From Streptosporangium sp. NBC_01495 (lineage in GTDB: Bacteria > Actinomycetota > Actinomycetes > Streptosporangiales > Streptosporangiaceae), in assembly GCF_036250735.1 (NCBI RefSeq), contig NZ_CP109430.1:8184001-8248000 (forward strand): a DNA stretch of 64,000 nt. The letters are read 5' to 3'. Position numbers and translations under genes: made by a program. Below are positions 8,330-17,091 of this stretch, piece by piece (positions within the stretch are counted from its first letter, which is position 1; the number at the start of each line of letters is the position of its first letter). The notes beneath the pieces were generated by a model that searched no databases, had not been told where the DNA came from, and saw only the letters and a program-made list of their open reading frames with translations.

Positions 8330-9628
8330 TCAGTCCATGGGCACCAGGGGTGCCGGATAGCCGGGGACGCCCAGGGGGAGCCTCCAGGGCTCGTGGACCG
8401 CCCGCGTGGGCACGGCGTCGAGCTCGGGGACGTGGCGGCGGACGTACTCGCCGTCCGGGTCGTACCGCCTGGCCTGCCGGATGTGGTTGACGGGCCGGTT
8501 GGGCCGGGTGTCGTTGCCGGTCCCGGCGACCCACTGCCAGTTGCCGTAGTTGTTGGCGACGTCGCCGTCGAGCAGCAGATCGAAGAAATGGTCGGCGCCG
8601 ACGCGCCAGTCGACGCGCAGCCGCCGGACGAGGAACGAACCCACGATCATGCGGGCCCGGTTGTGCATCCAGCCCTCGGTGAGCAGCTGCCGCATCCCGG
8701 CGTCCACGATCGGGATCCCGGTCATGCCCTCCCTCCACGCCTGTGCCGCGTGGTCGTCGTCGCGCCACTCGTGCCCGCGCGGCCGGTAGTCGTCCCGGTT
8801 GATGCGCGGGAAGGCCCGCGTCACCTGGTAGAAGAAGTCACGCCAGCACAGCTGCCTGACGAACTCCTCGCCGTCCCCGCCCTTTCCCGCCTCCCCGGCG
8901 AGCGCCTCCAGCTCCAGCGGTGAGACGCAGCCGAAGCGCAGGTATGGGCTGAGCCTGGAGGTGCGGTTGCCCGCCATGTCGTCGTGGCCGTCGGCGTAGT
9001 CGGCCACGCAGTGCCTCAGCCACTGCGTCATCCTCCGGCGCCCGGCCGTCTCGCCGCCCCTGAACAGCTCGCACGGCTCGCGTCCCGGCTCGGGCAGTTT
9101 CCCCGGCGTCAGGCCTTCGGGGACGTTCACCGTGCCGGGGGCCTTGAGCACGTCCCTGCGGGGCTGCCGGGTCCAGGCCCGCCAGTAGGGCGTGAAGACC
9201 CGGTAGTGGTCGCCTCCGCCCGACGGCCTGAGGGCGTCGGGGGGCACGATCGTCAGGCCGGGGAACATCTGGAACGCCGTCCTGGCGCGCTCGCACTCCT
9301 CGGCCAGGCGCCGCTGCCTGCGGTTCGCGAAGGTGCTGACGTCCATGCTGGTGTAGACGGCCTGGGCCTTCGACTCAGCCGCCAGGCGCATCGTCTCGGC
9401 GACCTGGTCGCCGTGGCGCACGGCCAGCTCGCCACCTCGTTCGCGGAGCGATCCGCGCAGGTCGGCGAGGCACTCGGAGAGGAATCCCCGGCGGGCGGCC
9501 CCGGGCACGGCGGGGTCCGCGACGAAGAGCGGTATGACATGACGTGCGCGCTCGCACGCCGCGGCGAGCGCCGGGTGGTCGTGCACCCGGAGGTCGCGGC
9601 TGAACAAAACGATCACAGTATCGGTCAC
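8330..9628 (-). CDS. phr: Deoxyribodipyrimidine photolyase (cryptochrome/photolyase family)
   Basis: A 432-residue flavoprotein that uses blue light to split cyclobutane pyrimidine dimers. The N-terminal antenna domain opens VTDTVIVLFSRDLRVHDHPA and the C-terminal FAD domain contains RLSPYLRFGCVSPLE, MTGIPIVDAGMRQL, GWMHNRARMIVGSFL and NYGNWQWVAGTGND, which fit a class I CPD photolyase. I use the GTG at 9628 because AAGGGG lies a few bases upstream; an in-frame GTG at 9649 is also possible. The divergent neighbour is a MerR regulator with a B12-type domain, the classical partner for light induction of photolyase genes, so expression is probably light-controlled. Confidence 0.94.
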   Translation of the reverse strand: MTDTVIVLFSRDLRVHDHPALAAACERARHVIPLFVADPAVPGAARRGFLSECLADLRGSLRERGGELAVRHGDQVAETMRLAAESKAQAVYTSMDVSTFANRRQRRLAEECERARTAFQMFPGLTIVPPDALRPSGGGDHYRVFTPYWRAWTRQPRRDVLKAPGTVNVPEGLTPGKLPEPGREPCELFRGGETAGRRRMTQWLRHCVADYADGHDDMAGNRTSRLSPYLRFGCVSPLELEALAGEAGKGGDGEEFVRQLCWRDFFYQVTRAFPRINRDDYRPRGHEWRDDDHAAQAWREGMTGIPIVDAGMRQLLTEGWMHNRARMIVGSFLVRRLRVDWRVGADHFFDLLLDGDVANNYGNWQWVAGTGNDTRPNRPVNHIRQARRYDPDGEYVRRHVPELDAVPTRAVHEPWRLPLGVPGYPAPLVPMD

Positions 9629-9690
9629 GTTTCCCCTTCGGCCGGTCACGCTCCGCCGGTTGCGTCCGCCGGGGTCCGGAACTCGAAAGA

Positions 9691-10722
9691 ATGTTCATGG
9701 AGCAACCGCTCGCGTCGCCTGTCAGGCTGGTACGGGACAGATCAGGCGTGAAATGGGATGAGATGGACGAGCAGCGTCAGGTGGCGTCCGGCGAGGAACC
9801 GGGTTACGGCATCGGAGCCGTCGCGCGGCGCCTCGGAGTGCCCGCCCCCACGCTGCGGACCTGGAACCTACGCTACGGCGTGGGCCCGAGCCGCCGGAGC
9901 CCGGGGGGGCACCGCCGCTACGACGCCCGCGACCTGTGGCGTCTGGAGGAGATGAACCGGCTCATCAGGAGCGGGGTTCCCGCCTCCGACGCGGCACGGG
10001 AGGTCCTGAGGATCGAGACCGTCCCCCCGGCGCCTCCGGCTGAGCGGCGGCGGGAGCCCGGATGGCCGGCCTCCGAGGGGATCCCGTCCCTCGCGGCCGG
10101 GCGGTTGCCCGGCGTGCCCACGGTGGCGATGCTGGCGCGGGCGGCGATGACACTGGACGGCGGGGCCGTCCACGGCTGGATCAACGCGGCGCTGGCCAGG
10201 CACGGCGTGCGGTGGACCTGGGAGCATCTGGCGATGCCGGTCTTCGAGACGATCTGCAGGCGCCAGTCGGAGAGCGGGGCGAGCATCGAGGTCGAGCACC
10301 TGTTCTCCGACCGGCTGCTGGCCGCGCTGATCGGGCTCACCGAGCGCCCCGCCCGGCCGGCCGGTGATCGCCCCGTCCTACTCGCCTGCGCCGAGGACGA
10401 TCTCCACAGCCTGCCGATCTACGCGCTGGCCGCCGCGCTGACCACCGACCACCACGTGGAGACCCGGGTGCTGGGTGCCAGGACCCCGTATCCGGCGCTG
10501 GCGGACGCGATGCGGCGGCTGGGCCCCTCGGTGGTCTTCGTCTGGTCCCAGCTGGCCGAGACCGGCGACCCCGCCCCGCTCGCGTCGCTGCCCACGCTCC
10601 GCCCGCCGAGCCTGATCGTCGCCGGTGGTGTGGGCTGGTGGGACGGCCTGCCCGCGTCCATCACCCGCGTCACGTCGTTCCAGGACGCGCTCACCCGCGT
10701 CACCGCCGCCGCCCTGGCCTGA
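9691..10722 (+). CDS. MerR-family regulator with cobalamin-binding-type domain (LitR/CarH-like)
   Basis: A 343-residue regulator. The MerR winged helix spans about residues 35-105 (GYGIGAVARRLGVPAPTLRT, GGHRRYDARDLWRLEEMNRL). The C-terminal half resembles the helical-bundle plus B12-binding fold of LitR/CarH: a four-helix segment with SIEVEHLFSDRLLAALI, then a Rossmann-like part with the loop DDLHSLP, the counterpart of the DxHxxG cobalamin-ligand motif. The His is kept; the Gly is Pro. The Trp of the usual W-x9-EH signature is Gln here. In CarH, adenosylcobalamin holds a DNA-bound repressor that light destroys. The divergent photolyase supports such a role. The real start may be ATG 9763, since the HTH normally lies close to the N-terminus. 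Confidence 0.85.
   Translation: MFMEQPLASPVRLVRDRSGVKWDEMDEQRQVASGEEPGYGIGAVARRLGVPAPTLRTWNLRYGVGPSRRSPGGHRRYDARDLWRLEEMNRLIRSGVPASDAAREVLRIETVPPAPPAERRREPGWPASEGIPSLAAGRLPGVPTVAMLARAAMTLDGGAVHGWINAALARHGVRWTWEHLAMPVFETICRRQSESGASIEVEHLFSDRLLAALIGLTERPARPAGDRPVLLACAEDDLHSLPIYALAAALTTDHHVETRVLGARTPYPALADAMRRLGPSVVFVWSQLAETGDPAPLASLPTLRPPSLIVAGGVGWWDGLPASITRVTSFQDALTRVTAAALA
9719..9740. promoter_or_regulatory. Weak inverted repeat upstream of the MerR regulator
   Basis: CTGTC (9719-9723) and GACAG (9736-9740) form a 5-bp inverted repeat in the photolyase/MerR divergent gap. If the regulator starts at ATG 9763 this would be 23 bases upstream and could be its operator. The match is short and may be chance. 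Confidence 0.22.
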
Positions 10723-11010
10723 CCCTTCCCCGGTACGCCCCCGCTCCGCCCCACCCTGCCGGTCGGGCACGTCACCGGCCCTCAGGCCCGCTCACCCCGC
10801 CCCTTCCGGCCACGCCGCTGCCTCCGGCCACGCCGCCCAATCCCCCACCGGCCGCGGCCCCGCCCTCTCCGGCCGTCCCGCGTCGCCCTCTCCGGCCGCG
10901 CCGCCCGATCTCCTCGGGCCGTCCCGCGCCGCCCTCCCGATCGCGGCGCCCGCCTTCCCCGCCATATCCGCCGCAGCCGCCGAACCCGCGGGCACCGCCG
11001 TGCCGCTTGC
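10723..11010. other. Non-coding, C-rich spacer
   Basis: This spacer between the MerR gene and the sigma-factor fusion is very C/G-rich and simple in composition (repeated CCGGCC and CGCC elements). I see no convincing gene, hairpin terminator with a T-run, or RNA in it. Its last part leads into a possible promoter at 11011-11040. Confidence 0.5.
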
Positions 11011-11075
11011 TTGCGATCACGGCCGTCGAGCGAGTATGAATAAGTTTTGAGTAGGTTTTCCTGGTAAGAGGAGGG
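11011..11075 (+). promoter_or_regulatory. Putative promoter and ribosome site of the sigma-DUF523-DUF1722 gene
   Basis: TTGCGA (11011-11016) and TATGAA (11035-11040) are spaced by 18 bases inside a short A/T-rich island, unusual in this region. AAGAGGAGGG (11066-11075) is a strong ribosome site four bases before the ATG at 11080. The promoter is inferred from sequence only; a B12-MerR target site may overlap it. Confidence 0.38.
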
Positions 11076-11079
11076 CATC

Positions 11080-12702
11080 ATGACAGACCCCCTGAACACC
11101 CGGTTCGCCGAGGGCGACGAGGCGGCGCTGGTCGAGTGCCTCCGCGCCCACGGGCCTCTCATCCGCTCCTACCTGCGGCGATTCGTCCGGCCGCAGGATG
11201 TCGAGGACCTTCAGCAGATCGTGTTCGCGGAGGTCTGGCGTTCCCGGCACCGCTTCGACCCGGCGCGCAGCCTCCCCGCCTGGATGCTCGGCATCGCCCA
11301 CAAGCGCGCGGTCGACCAGCTGCGGATACGCACCCTGCGCACGGTGCCGCTGGACGTGATCGCCGATCCCGCCGGGGACGACGGCCGGATCGACGGTGAC
11401 GGCCTGGCGGAGCGCGACCAGGTGCAGCGGGCGCTGGCCGAGCTGCCCGAGCCGCAGCGCCAGGCGATCGAGCTGGCCTACTACGGCGACCTGACCCAGC
11501 GGGAGATCGCCGAGAGGCTGAGCGTCCCGCTCGGCACGATCAAGGCCCGTACGGCACGCGGCCTGCGCCGCCTGTCCGGCATCCTCGGCACGGCCACGAC
11601 GGGCGGCTGGGACGCCGGACCGCACCGGGAGAAGGTGCCCGCCGCGCGTGGCGCGAGCGGTTCGAGCGCGATGGGCGCGACAGGCGAGGTGGGCACGATG
11701 AACGGCACCGACGGAACCGGCAGGACCGGCAGGACGGACGAGGCGGCCCGGCAGGTCGTCAGGCCGAGGGTCGCGGTGTCCAGCTGCCTGCTGGGCGAGC
11801 CGGTCAGGTTCGACGGCGGGCACAGCCGCAACCGGTTCCTCAGCGGCGAGCTGGACAAACACGTCGAGTGGGTGCACATCTGCCCGGAGATGGAGATCGG
11901 CCTCGGCAGCCCGCGCGAGACCCTCCGCCTGGAGCGCTCACCGGACGGCACGCGGCTGGTCTCCAGGAAGAGCCGGGTGGACCTCACCGAGAAGATGACC
12001 GCCCTCGCCGCCGAACGGGTCCCGGCCCTGCGGGAGGTGGACGGTTACGTCCTCAAGTCGAAAAGCCCCAGCTGCGGGGTGCACGGCATCCCCGTCCACT
12101 CGGGCGGCACGACCGTGGATCGCGGGGGCAGGGGGGTGTTCGCGGCCTCGGTCCTCGACACCCATCCGCTGCTGCCGGTCGAGGACGAGGGGCGGCTCAA
12201 CGATGCCTTGCTCCGCGAGAGCTTCGTGGAACGGATCTTCGCCCGCGCCCGGCTCCGCGCGCTGCTGGAGAGCGACTGGCGCCCTCGTGACCTGGTCTCC
12301 TTCCACGCCCGGCACAAGATGCAGCTGCTGGCCCACGACCCCGAGGCCTCCCGGGAGGCGGGCCGGGTGGTGGCCGGGGCGGGCACGCGGCCCCGCGACG
12401 AGCTGGCCGCCGACTACGCCCGCGTCTTCGGCACGGCGTTCGCCGCCAAGGCGAGCATCGGCCGACACGTCAACGTCCTGCAGCACTGCGTGGGGATGGT
12501 GGGCGACGCGCTCGACCCGGCCCGCCGGGCCGACCTGGCGGAGGTCATCGCCTCCTACCGGGCCGGGCAGGTGGCGCTGAGCGTCCCGGCGACCCTGATC
12601 CGCCACCACGCCCAGGGCGAGGCCGGGGAGTACGTACGGGATCAGACGTACTTCTCCCCGTACCCGGAGGATCTCCGGCTGCGCAACCACGTGCCCGCCT
12701 GA
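11080..12702 (+). CDS. ECF sigma factor fused to DUF523 and DUF1722
   Basis: One uninterrupted 540-residue frame with three modules. Residues 1-175 are a sigma-70 ECF protein: region 2 (VRPQDVEDLQQIVFAEVWRS, LPAWMLGIAHKRAVDQLR) and region 4 helix-turn-helix (LTQREIAERLSVPLGTIKAR). Residues 176-225 are a Gly/Thr/Arg-rich linker. Residues 226-370 are DUF523, with its conserved cysteines (VSSCLLGEPVRFDGG, ICPEMEIGLGSPRE, KSKSPSCGVHG). Residues 380-540 are DUF1722 (LVSFHARHKMQLLAHDP, GRHVNVLQHCVGM, ending YPEDLRLRNHVPA). DUF523-DUF1722 is the YbgA arrangement, which in E. coli lies next to the photolyase gene; here a photolyase is two genes away. The attached sigma factor is unusual. An internal start at ATG 11698 could also yield the DUF part alone. 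The DUF reaction is unknown. Confidence 0.85.
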   Translation: MTDPLNTRFAEGDEAALVECLRAHGPLIRSYLRRFVRPQDVEDLQQIVFAEVWRSRHRFDPARSLPAWMLGIAHKRAVDQLRIRTLRTVPLDVIADPAGDDGRIDGDGLAERDQVQRALAELPEPQRQAIELAYYGDLTQREIAERLSVPLGTIKARTARGLRRLSGILGTATTGGWDAGPHREKVPAARGASGSSAMGATGEVGTMNGTDGTGRTGRTDEAARQVVRPRVAVSSCLLGEPVRFDGGHSRNRFLSGELDKHVEWVHICPEMEIGLGSPRETLRLERSPDGTRLVSRKSRVDLTEKMTALAAERVPALREVDGYVLKSKSPSCGVHGIPVHSGGTTVDRGGRGVFAASVLDTHPLLPVEDEGRLNDALLRESFVERIFARARLRALLESDWRPRDLVSFHARHKMQLLAHDPEASREAGRVVAGAGTRPRDELAADYARVFGTAFAAKASIGRHVNVLQHCVGMVGDALDPARRADLAEVIASYRAGQVALSVPATLIRHHAQGEAGEYVRDQTYFSPYPEDLRLRNHVPA

Positions 12703-12759
12703 ACCCGCGGCCGTCGCGACACCCGCCGGACGCCGCCACCGGACGCCGCCGCCGGACAG

Positions 12760-12794
12760 CGCGACGCCAGGACCGGTCAGGTCCGGGCGTCGCG
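12760..12794. terminator. Convergent-gene stem-loop
   Basis: CGCGACGCC (12760-12768) pairs perfectly with GGCGTCGCG (12786-12794), with a second small stem (GGACC/GGTCC) inside. It lies between the sigma fusion and treZ, which converge, so it can serve both strands. No T-run. Confidence 0.6.
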
Positions 12795-12813
12795 GCGGCC
12801 CGGGAACGACCGG

Positions 12814-14541
12814 TCAGACGGCCGGATCCAGCCGCACGACCGCGAGGGAACGGGGAGGCAGGGACAGCTCCTCCCCCTGCACGGTCGCCGACGGGTCGGA
12901 GGCGAGCAGGATGTGGCCGGGCGCGAACCGGCCCGTCCCGAGCTTGACCGTGAGCGCGACCGGGCCGAGGTTGGCCGCCACCCTGAGCCCTCCCCGGTGC
13001 ACGACCAGCCAGGACTCGCCGTGGTCGACGCGTACCCGCTCCAGCCTCGGGTCCGTCAACTCGGGGTGGGCGCGGCGCAGCGCGATGAGGGCGCGGTACC
13101 AGTCGAGGTGGGTCCGGTGGGCGTCGTCGTCCAGCTCGCTCCAGTCGAGCTTGGAGCGCAGGAACGTCATCTCCTCCCCGGGATCGGGGGCCTTGTCCGC
13201 CCAGTCGTCGTAGCCGAAGCCGACGAACTCCCGCCGCCGCCGGTCACCCTCGCCCTCGCGCAGCTGCGGCTCGACGTGGTCGGTGAAGAACAGGAACGGC
13301 GCCCGCGTCCCCCACTCCTCCCCCATGAACAGCATGGGGGTGAACGGCGAGGTCAGCAGGAGCCCCGCGGCCAGCCGCAACGCCTCGGGCGCCATCCGGT
13401 CGCCCTCGGCCCGGTTGCCGATCTGGTCGTGGTTCTGCGCGCAGCAGACGAAGCGGTAGCCGGGCACGTGGGACGCCGGGCGGCCGTGGGAGCGCCCCCG
13501 GAAGGACGAGTAGGTCCCGTCGTGGTAGTAGGCGCGGGTCAGCACCTTGGGCAGGGCGCCGTGGAAGTCGTCGTAGTAGCCGTGCCGCTCACCGGTCACC
13601 GCCACGTGCAGGGCGTGGTGGACGTCGTCGTTCCAGGCCGCCGCGAGACCGAACCCGCCGGCCTCGCGGGGGGTCATCAGCCGGGGGTCGTTGAGATCGG
13701 ACTCGGCGATGAGCGTGAGCGGCCTGCCCACGGCCGCCGACAGCGCCTCCGTCTCGGCGGCGATCTCCTCCAGCAGGTGCACGGCCCGGTCGTCGTGCAG
13801 CGCGTGCACGGCGTCCAGCCGCAGGCCGTCGATGTGGTAGTCGCGCAGCCACTGCAGCGCGTTGCCGACGAAGTAGGCGCGCACCTCGTCGGAGCCGGGA
13901 CCGTCCAGGTTGACGGCCTGCCCCCAGAAGGAGGAGGCGCTGGAGTGGAAGTACGGGCCGAAGGGGGCGAGGAAGTTGCCCGAGGGGCCGAGGTGGTTGT
14001 AGACGACGTCGAGGATCACGCCGAGCCCGCGCCGGTGACAGGCGTCCACGAAGCGCTTGAGCCCGTCGGGGCCACCGTAGGTCTCGGTGACGGCCCACAG
14101 GTCCACGCCGTCGTAGCCCCAGTTACGCCCGCCGGGCACCGGCGGCACCGGCATGATCTCCACGAAGTCGACGCCGAGCTCCGCGAGGTGCTCCAGCCTG
14201 CCGATCGCCGCGTCGAAGGTGCCCTCGGGGGTGAAGGCGCCGATGTGCAACTCGTAGATGATCGCGCCCGGCAGGTCGCGGCCCCGCCACAGGGCGTCGC
14301 CCCACTCGAAGCGGCCGTGGTCGTAGACCCGGCTCGGGCCGAAGATCCCCTCCGGCTGCCGGCGGGTCCTGGGGTCGGGCAACGCCTCGCCCCCGTCCAG
14401 CCGGAACCGGTAGTCGGTGCCGTGCCCGGCGCCGGGAACCTCCGCCGTCCACCAGCCGCCTCCGGCGGACGACATCGGGTAGCGGACCTCGCCGATCTCC
14501 ACGTCCACCGCCGTCGCCTGCGGCGCCCATACCTCGAACAT
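12814..14541 (-). CDS. treZ: Malto-oligosyltrehalose trehalohydrolase
   Basis: A 575-residue GH13 enzyme that releases trehalose from maltooligosyl-trehalose, the last step of the TreY-TreZ route. An N-terminal carbohydrate-binding sandwich (FEVWAPQATAVDVEIGEVRY) precedes the barrel, with GVILDVVYNHLGPSGNFLAP, the nucleophile region IDGLRLDAVHALHDD, the acid region LIAESDLNDPRL and CAQNHDQIGNR. Length is normal for the family. It starts at ATG 14541, three bases after the treY stop, so it is the third gene of a glgX-treY-treZ operon. The three enzymes turn glycogen ends into free trehalose, a stress protectant and spore carbohydrate. Confidence 0.95.
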   Translation of the reverse strand: MFEVWAPQATAVDVEIGEVRYPMSSAGGGWWTAEVPGAGHGTDYRFRLDGGEALPDPRTRRQPEGIFGPSRVYDHGRFEWGDALWRGRDLPGAIIYELHIGAFTPEGTFDAAIGRLEHLAELGVDFVEIMPVPPVPGGRNWGYDGVDLWAVTETYGGPDGLKRFVDACHRRGLGVILDVVYNHLGPSGNFLAPFGPYFHSSASSFWGQAVNLDGPGSDEVRAYFVGNALQWLRDYHIDGLRLDAVHALHDDRAVHLLEEIAAETEALSAAVGRPLTLIAESDLNDPRLMTPREAGGFGLAAAWNDDVHHALHVAVTGERHGYYDDFHGALPKVLTRAYYHDGTYSSFRGRSHGRPASHVPGYRFVCCAQNHDQIGNRAEGDRMAPEALRLAAGLLLTSPFTPMLFMGEEWGTRAPFLFFTDHVEPQLREGEGDRRRREFVGFGYDDWADKAPDPGEEMTFLRSKLDWSELDDDAHRTHLDWYRALIALRRAHPELTDPRLERVRVDHGESWLVVHRGGLRVAANLGPVALTVKLGTGRFAPGHILLASDPSATVQGEELSLPPRSLAVVRLDPAV

Positions 14542-14544
14542 CGG

Positions 14545-17091
14545 TCAGCCCCTTTCCAGAAGCGCGACAGGGTGGACGGACAGCAGGTGGGCGAGCGGGA
14601 TCCGGCCGGTGTACTCGGCACCCGACAGCAGGTCCCGCCATGTGCCGCGCGGCAGGGTGAGCGTGGTGCTCCCCCAGCCGCCACGCCGCTCCAGGCCGAC
14701 GGGCAGCCGGGTGGCCACCGTCACGGCCCGCTCCCCCCTGGCGAAGGCGATCGCGTGCTCCCCGGCCTCGATCGGGACGTACGGCGCCTCGGGGTCCATC
14801 CTCCGGCGCAGGTCCAGGGCACGGGCGGTGATCGCCAGCTTGGCCTCGTCCCAGGTGAGGCTGGACGTGGCTGGGCTCGGGTGGGCCTCGCCCGGGTGGG
14901 CCTGGCTCGCGTGGGCCTGGGCCGCCGAGAGCATCCGGCGGCGCAGCGGGAAGTCGACCGGGCGCCGGTTGTCCGGGTCGACCAGGGAGAAGTCGGTGAT
15001 CTCGTTGCCCCAGTACAGGTCGGGCACGCCGGGCAGCATGAGCTGGACGAGCTTCTGGCCCAGCGAGTTGGACCTGGCGTACGGCTCGATCCTCGCGGCG
15101 AACTCCGCGACCGAGGCCCCGCACTCCTCGACGGCCCGGACGGCGAAGTCGCGGATGCCGCGCTCGTAGGCGGGGTCGGGGGTGGCCCAGGAGATCGAGG
15201 TCTTGGCCTCGCGGGCCGCCTTGAACAGGTAGTCGAAGAACCTGTCGGGCCCGATCGGCCAGGAGGCCATCAGGTTCTGCCAGGCCAGATAGTCGAGGGC
15301 CGGGTCGAAGGAGACCTTCGAGGACCACTCGCCGACCGCCGCCGCCCACTCCACCGGCAGCTCGGACAGCACGGCCAGCCTGGCCCGTACGTCCTCGGAG
15401 CGCTTGGTGTCGTGCGTGGAGAGCGTCGTCATCGTGCCCGGCGCCAGCTCCCGGCAGAACGCGTGGAACTCCTCGACGGGCCCGCCGAACCGGTCGGGCT
15501 CGCCGCCCACCTCGTTCAGGCAGGACAGGGGGTACCAGCGGTAGAGGGCGGTGTCCTCGACCCCCTTGGCCATCACCGGGCCGCAGGTCTGCTGGAAGCG
15601 GGTGACCGCCTCGGCGGGCCCGGTCAGGACCCGCTTGACCACCTCCGCCACCGGGGCGCCCTCGGGCAGCCGCCCGGCGGCGACCCGCCCGGCCTCCTCG
15701 ACGATCCGCACCGAGAGCTCGGGCACCGGCTCGCCGGGGACCGCGTAGGCCCGGTAGACCGGCATCGCGGCGAGCAGTTCCACCAGCGTCCGGCGGTCGG
15801 AGCCGACGACGGCGTGCAGCCGGTCGATCTCCGCGCCGAAGAACAGGTCCAGGACTTCCGCCTTGGACTCGCGGACCACGGCGGCGTAGTCGTCGGGCAC
15901 CCCGGTGTGCAGGGTGAACAGCTCGACCAGCGGCTCTTTGCCCGCCGGGTCGACGAACAGCCCGGTGATCCGGTTGAGCGTGTCGTAGCCGGTGGTGCCG
16001 TCGCACTCCCAGTCGGCGGGCAGCCGCTCGGAGCCGACCAGGATCTTCTCCGCCACGGTCCACACGCCCGAGCGCTCGCGCAGCCGCGACAGGTAGCCGC
16101 GCGGCTCGGCGAGCCCGTCGGGGTGGTCCACCCGCAGCCCCTGGACGGCCCCCTCCTCGACGAGCGAGAGGATGACGGCGTGCGTGGCGTCGAACACCTC
16201 CGGGTCCTCCACCCGCACCCCGATCAGCGAGGACACGTCGAAGAACCGGCGGTAGCCGGGCCCGCGCCGCCAGTCGACCAGCCGGTAGTGCGTGTCGGGC
16301 AGCGGGAACTCGTGGTCGTGGTAGCGCAGCACGTCGCCGTCGGCCACCGCCTCGCCCGCGTCGCCGAGCACCGGCATGTTCACCCTGCCGCCGTCACCGC
16401 TGCCACCGCTGTCCCCGCCGTCGCCGTCCTCGACGGACCAGTCGATGTCGAACCACGACGCGTACGGCGACTCCGGCCCGTCCTTGAGCACCGACCACAG
16501 CTGCGCGTTGCCCGACTCGGGCACCGGGATCGTCATGTGGTTGGGCACGATGTCGACGACGACACCGATCCCGTGCTGGGCCAGCGTCGCCGACAGCTCC
16601 CGCAGTCCCTCGACGCCGCCGAACTCCTCGCGGACGCGCGAGTGGTCGGTCACGTCGTAGCCGTGCCGCGACTCCGGCACGGCCTGCAGGATCGGCGACA
16701 GGTAGACGTGGCTGACCCCCAGGTCCCGCAGGTACGGGGCGAGCTCGGCCACCTTGTCGAACCCGAAGTCGGGGGTGAGCTGGAACCGGTAGGTCGAGAC
16801 CGGCACCTCGTACGAGCCCGGCGGCGGCGGGGGCGCGGGCGCCTCCTCGGGGAGCGCCAGGAGGTCGGGGACGTCGCCGCCGGCCCTGGTCCCGGGGACG
16901 GACTCGGGCAGGATCTCGTCGTGGCCGACCTGCGGGGGGATGGCACCGGGCGGGGGCTCGGGCAGGGGGTCCGGCGGCATGCCCGGCTCGGGCACCGACC
17001 CCGGCTCGGGCACCGACTCCGGGGGGACGATTCCGGGCGCGGGCTCCAGGGGGGCGGGCTCGGGGACGGGCTGGGTCATGGGCTCAGACAC
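14545..17091 (-). CDS. treY: Maltooligosyl trehalose synthase with proline-rich N-terminal extension
   Basis: An 848-residue GH13 enzyme that turns the reducing-end alpha-1,4 bond of maltodextrin into the alpha,alpha-1,1 bond of trehalose. The catalytic part starts near residue 92 (VPVSTYRFQLTPDFGFDKVA, LYLSPIL-type segment YLSPILQAVPESRHGYDV) and includes VVVDIVPNHM and GLRVDHPDGLAEPRGYL. Before it lie about 90 residues rich in Pro, Glu and Gly with repeated PEPGSVPEPG units, not typical of TreY. The GTG at 17091 overlaps the glgX stop by eight bases, favouring coupling; a later start that removes the extension cannot be excluded. Confidence 0.93.
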   Translation of the reverse strand: MSEPMTQPVPEPAPLEPAPGIVPPESVPEPGSVPEPGMPPDPLPEPPPGAIPPQVGHDEILPESVPGTRAGGDVPDLLALPEEAPAPPPPPGSYEVPVSTYRFQLTPDFGFDKVAELAPYLRDLGVSHVYLSPILQAVPESRHGYDVTDHSRVREEFGGVEGLRELSATLAQHGIGVVVDIVPNHMTIPVPESGNAQLWSVLKDGPESPYASWFDIDWSVEDGDGGDSGGSGDGGRVNMPVLGDAGEAVADGDVLRYHDHEFPLPDTHYRLVDWRRGPGYRRFFDVSSLIGVRVEDPEVFDATHAVILSLVEEGAVQGLRVDHPDGLAEPRGYLSRLRERSGVWTVAEKILVGSERLPADWECDGTTGYDTLNRITGLFVDPAGKEPLVELFTLHTGVPDDYAAVVRESKAEVLDLFFGAEIDRLHAVVGSDRRTLVELLAAMPVYRAYAVPGEPVPELSVRIVEEAGRVAAGRLPEGAPVAEVVKRVLTGPAEAVTRFQQTCGPVMAKGVEDTALYRWYPLSCLNEVGGEPDRFGGPVEEFHAFCRELAPGTMTTLSTHDTKRSEDVRARLAVLSELPVEWAAAVGEWSSKVSFDPALDYLAWQNLMASWPIGPDRFFDYLFKAAREAKTSISWATPDPAYERGIRDFAVRAVEECGASVAEFAARIEPYARSNSLGQKLVQLMLPGVPDLYWGNEITDFSLVDPDNRRPVDFPLRRRMLSAAQAHASQAHPGEAHPSPATSSLTWDEAKLAITARALDLRRRMDPEAPYVPIEAGEHAIAFARGERAVTVATRLPVGLERRGGWGSTTLTLPRGTWRDLLSGAEYTGRIPLAHLLSVHPVALLERG

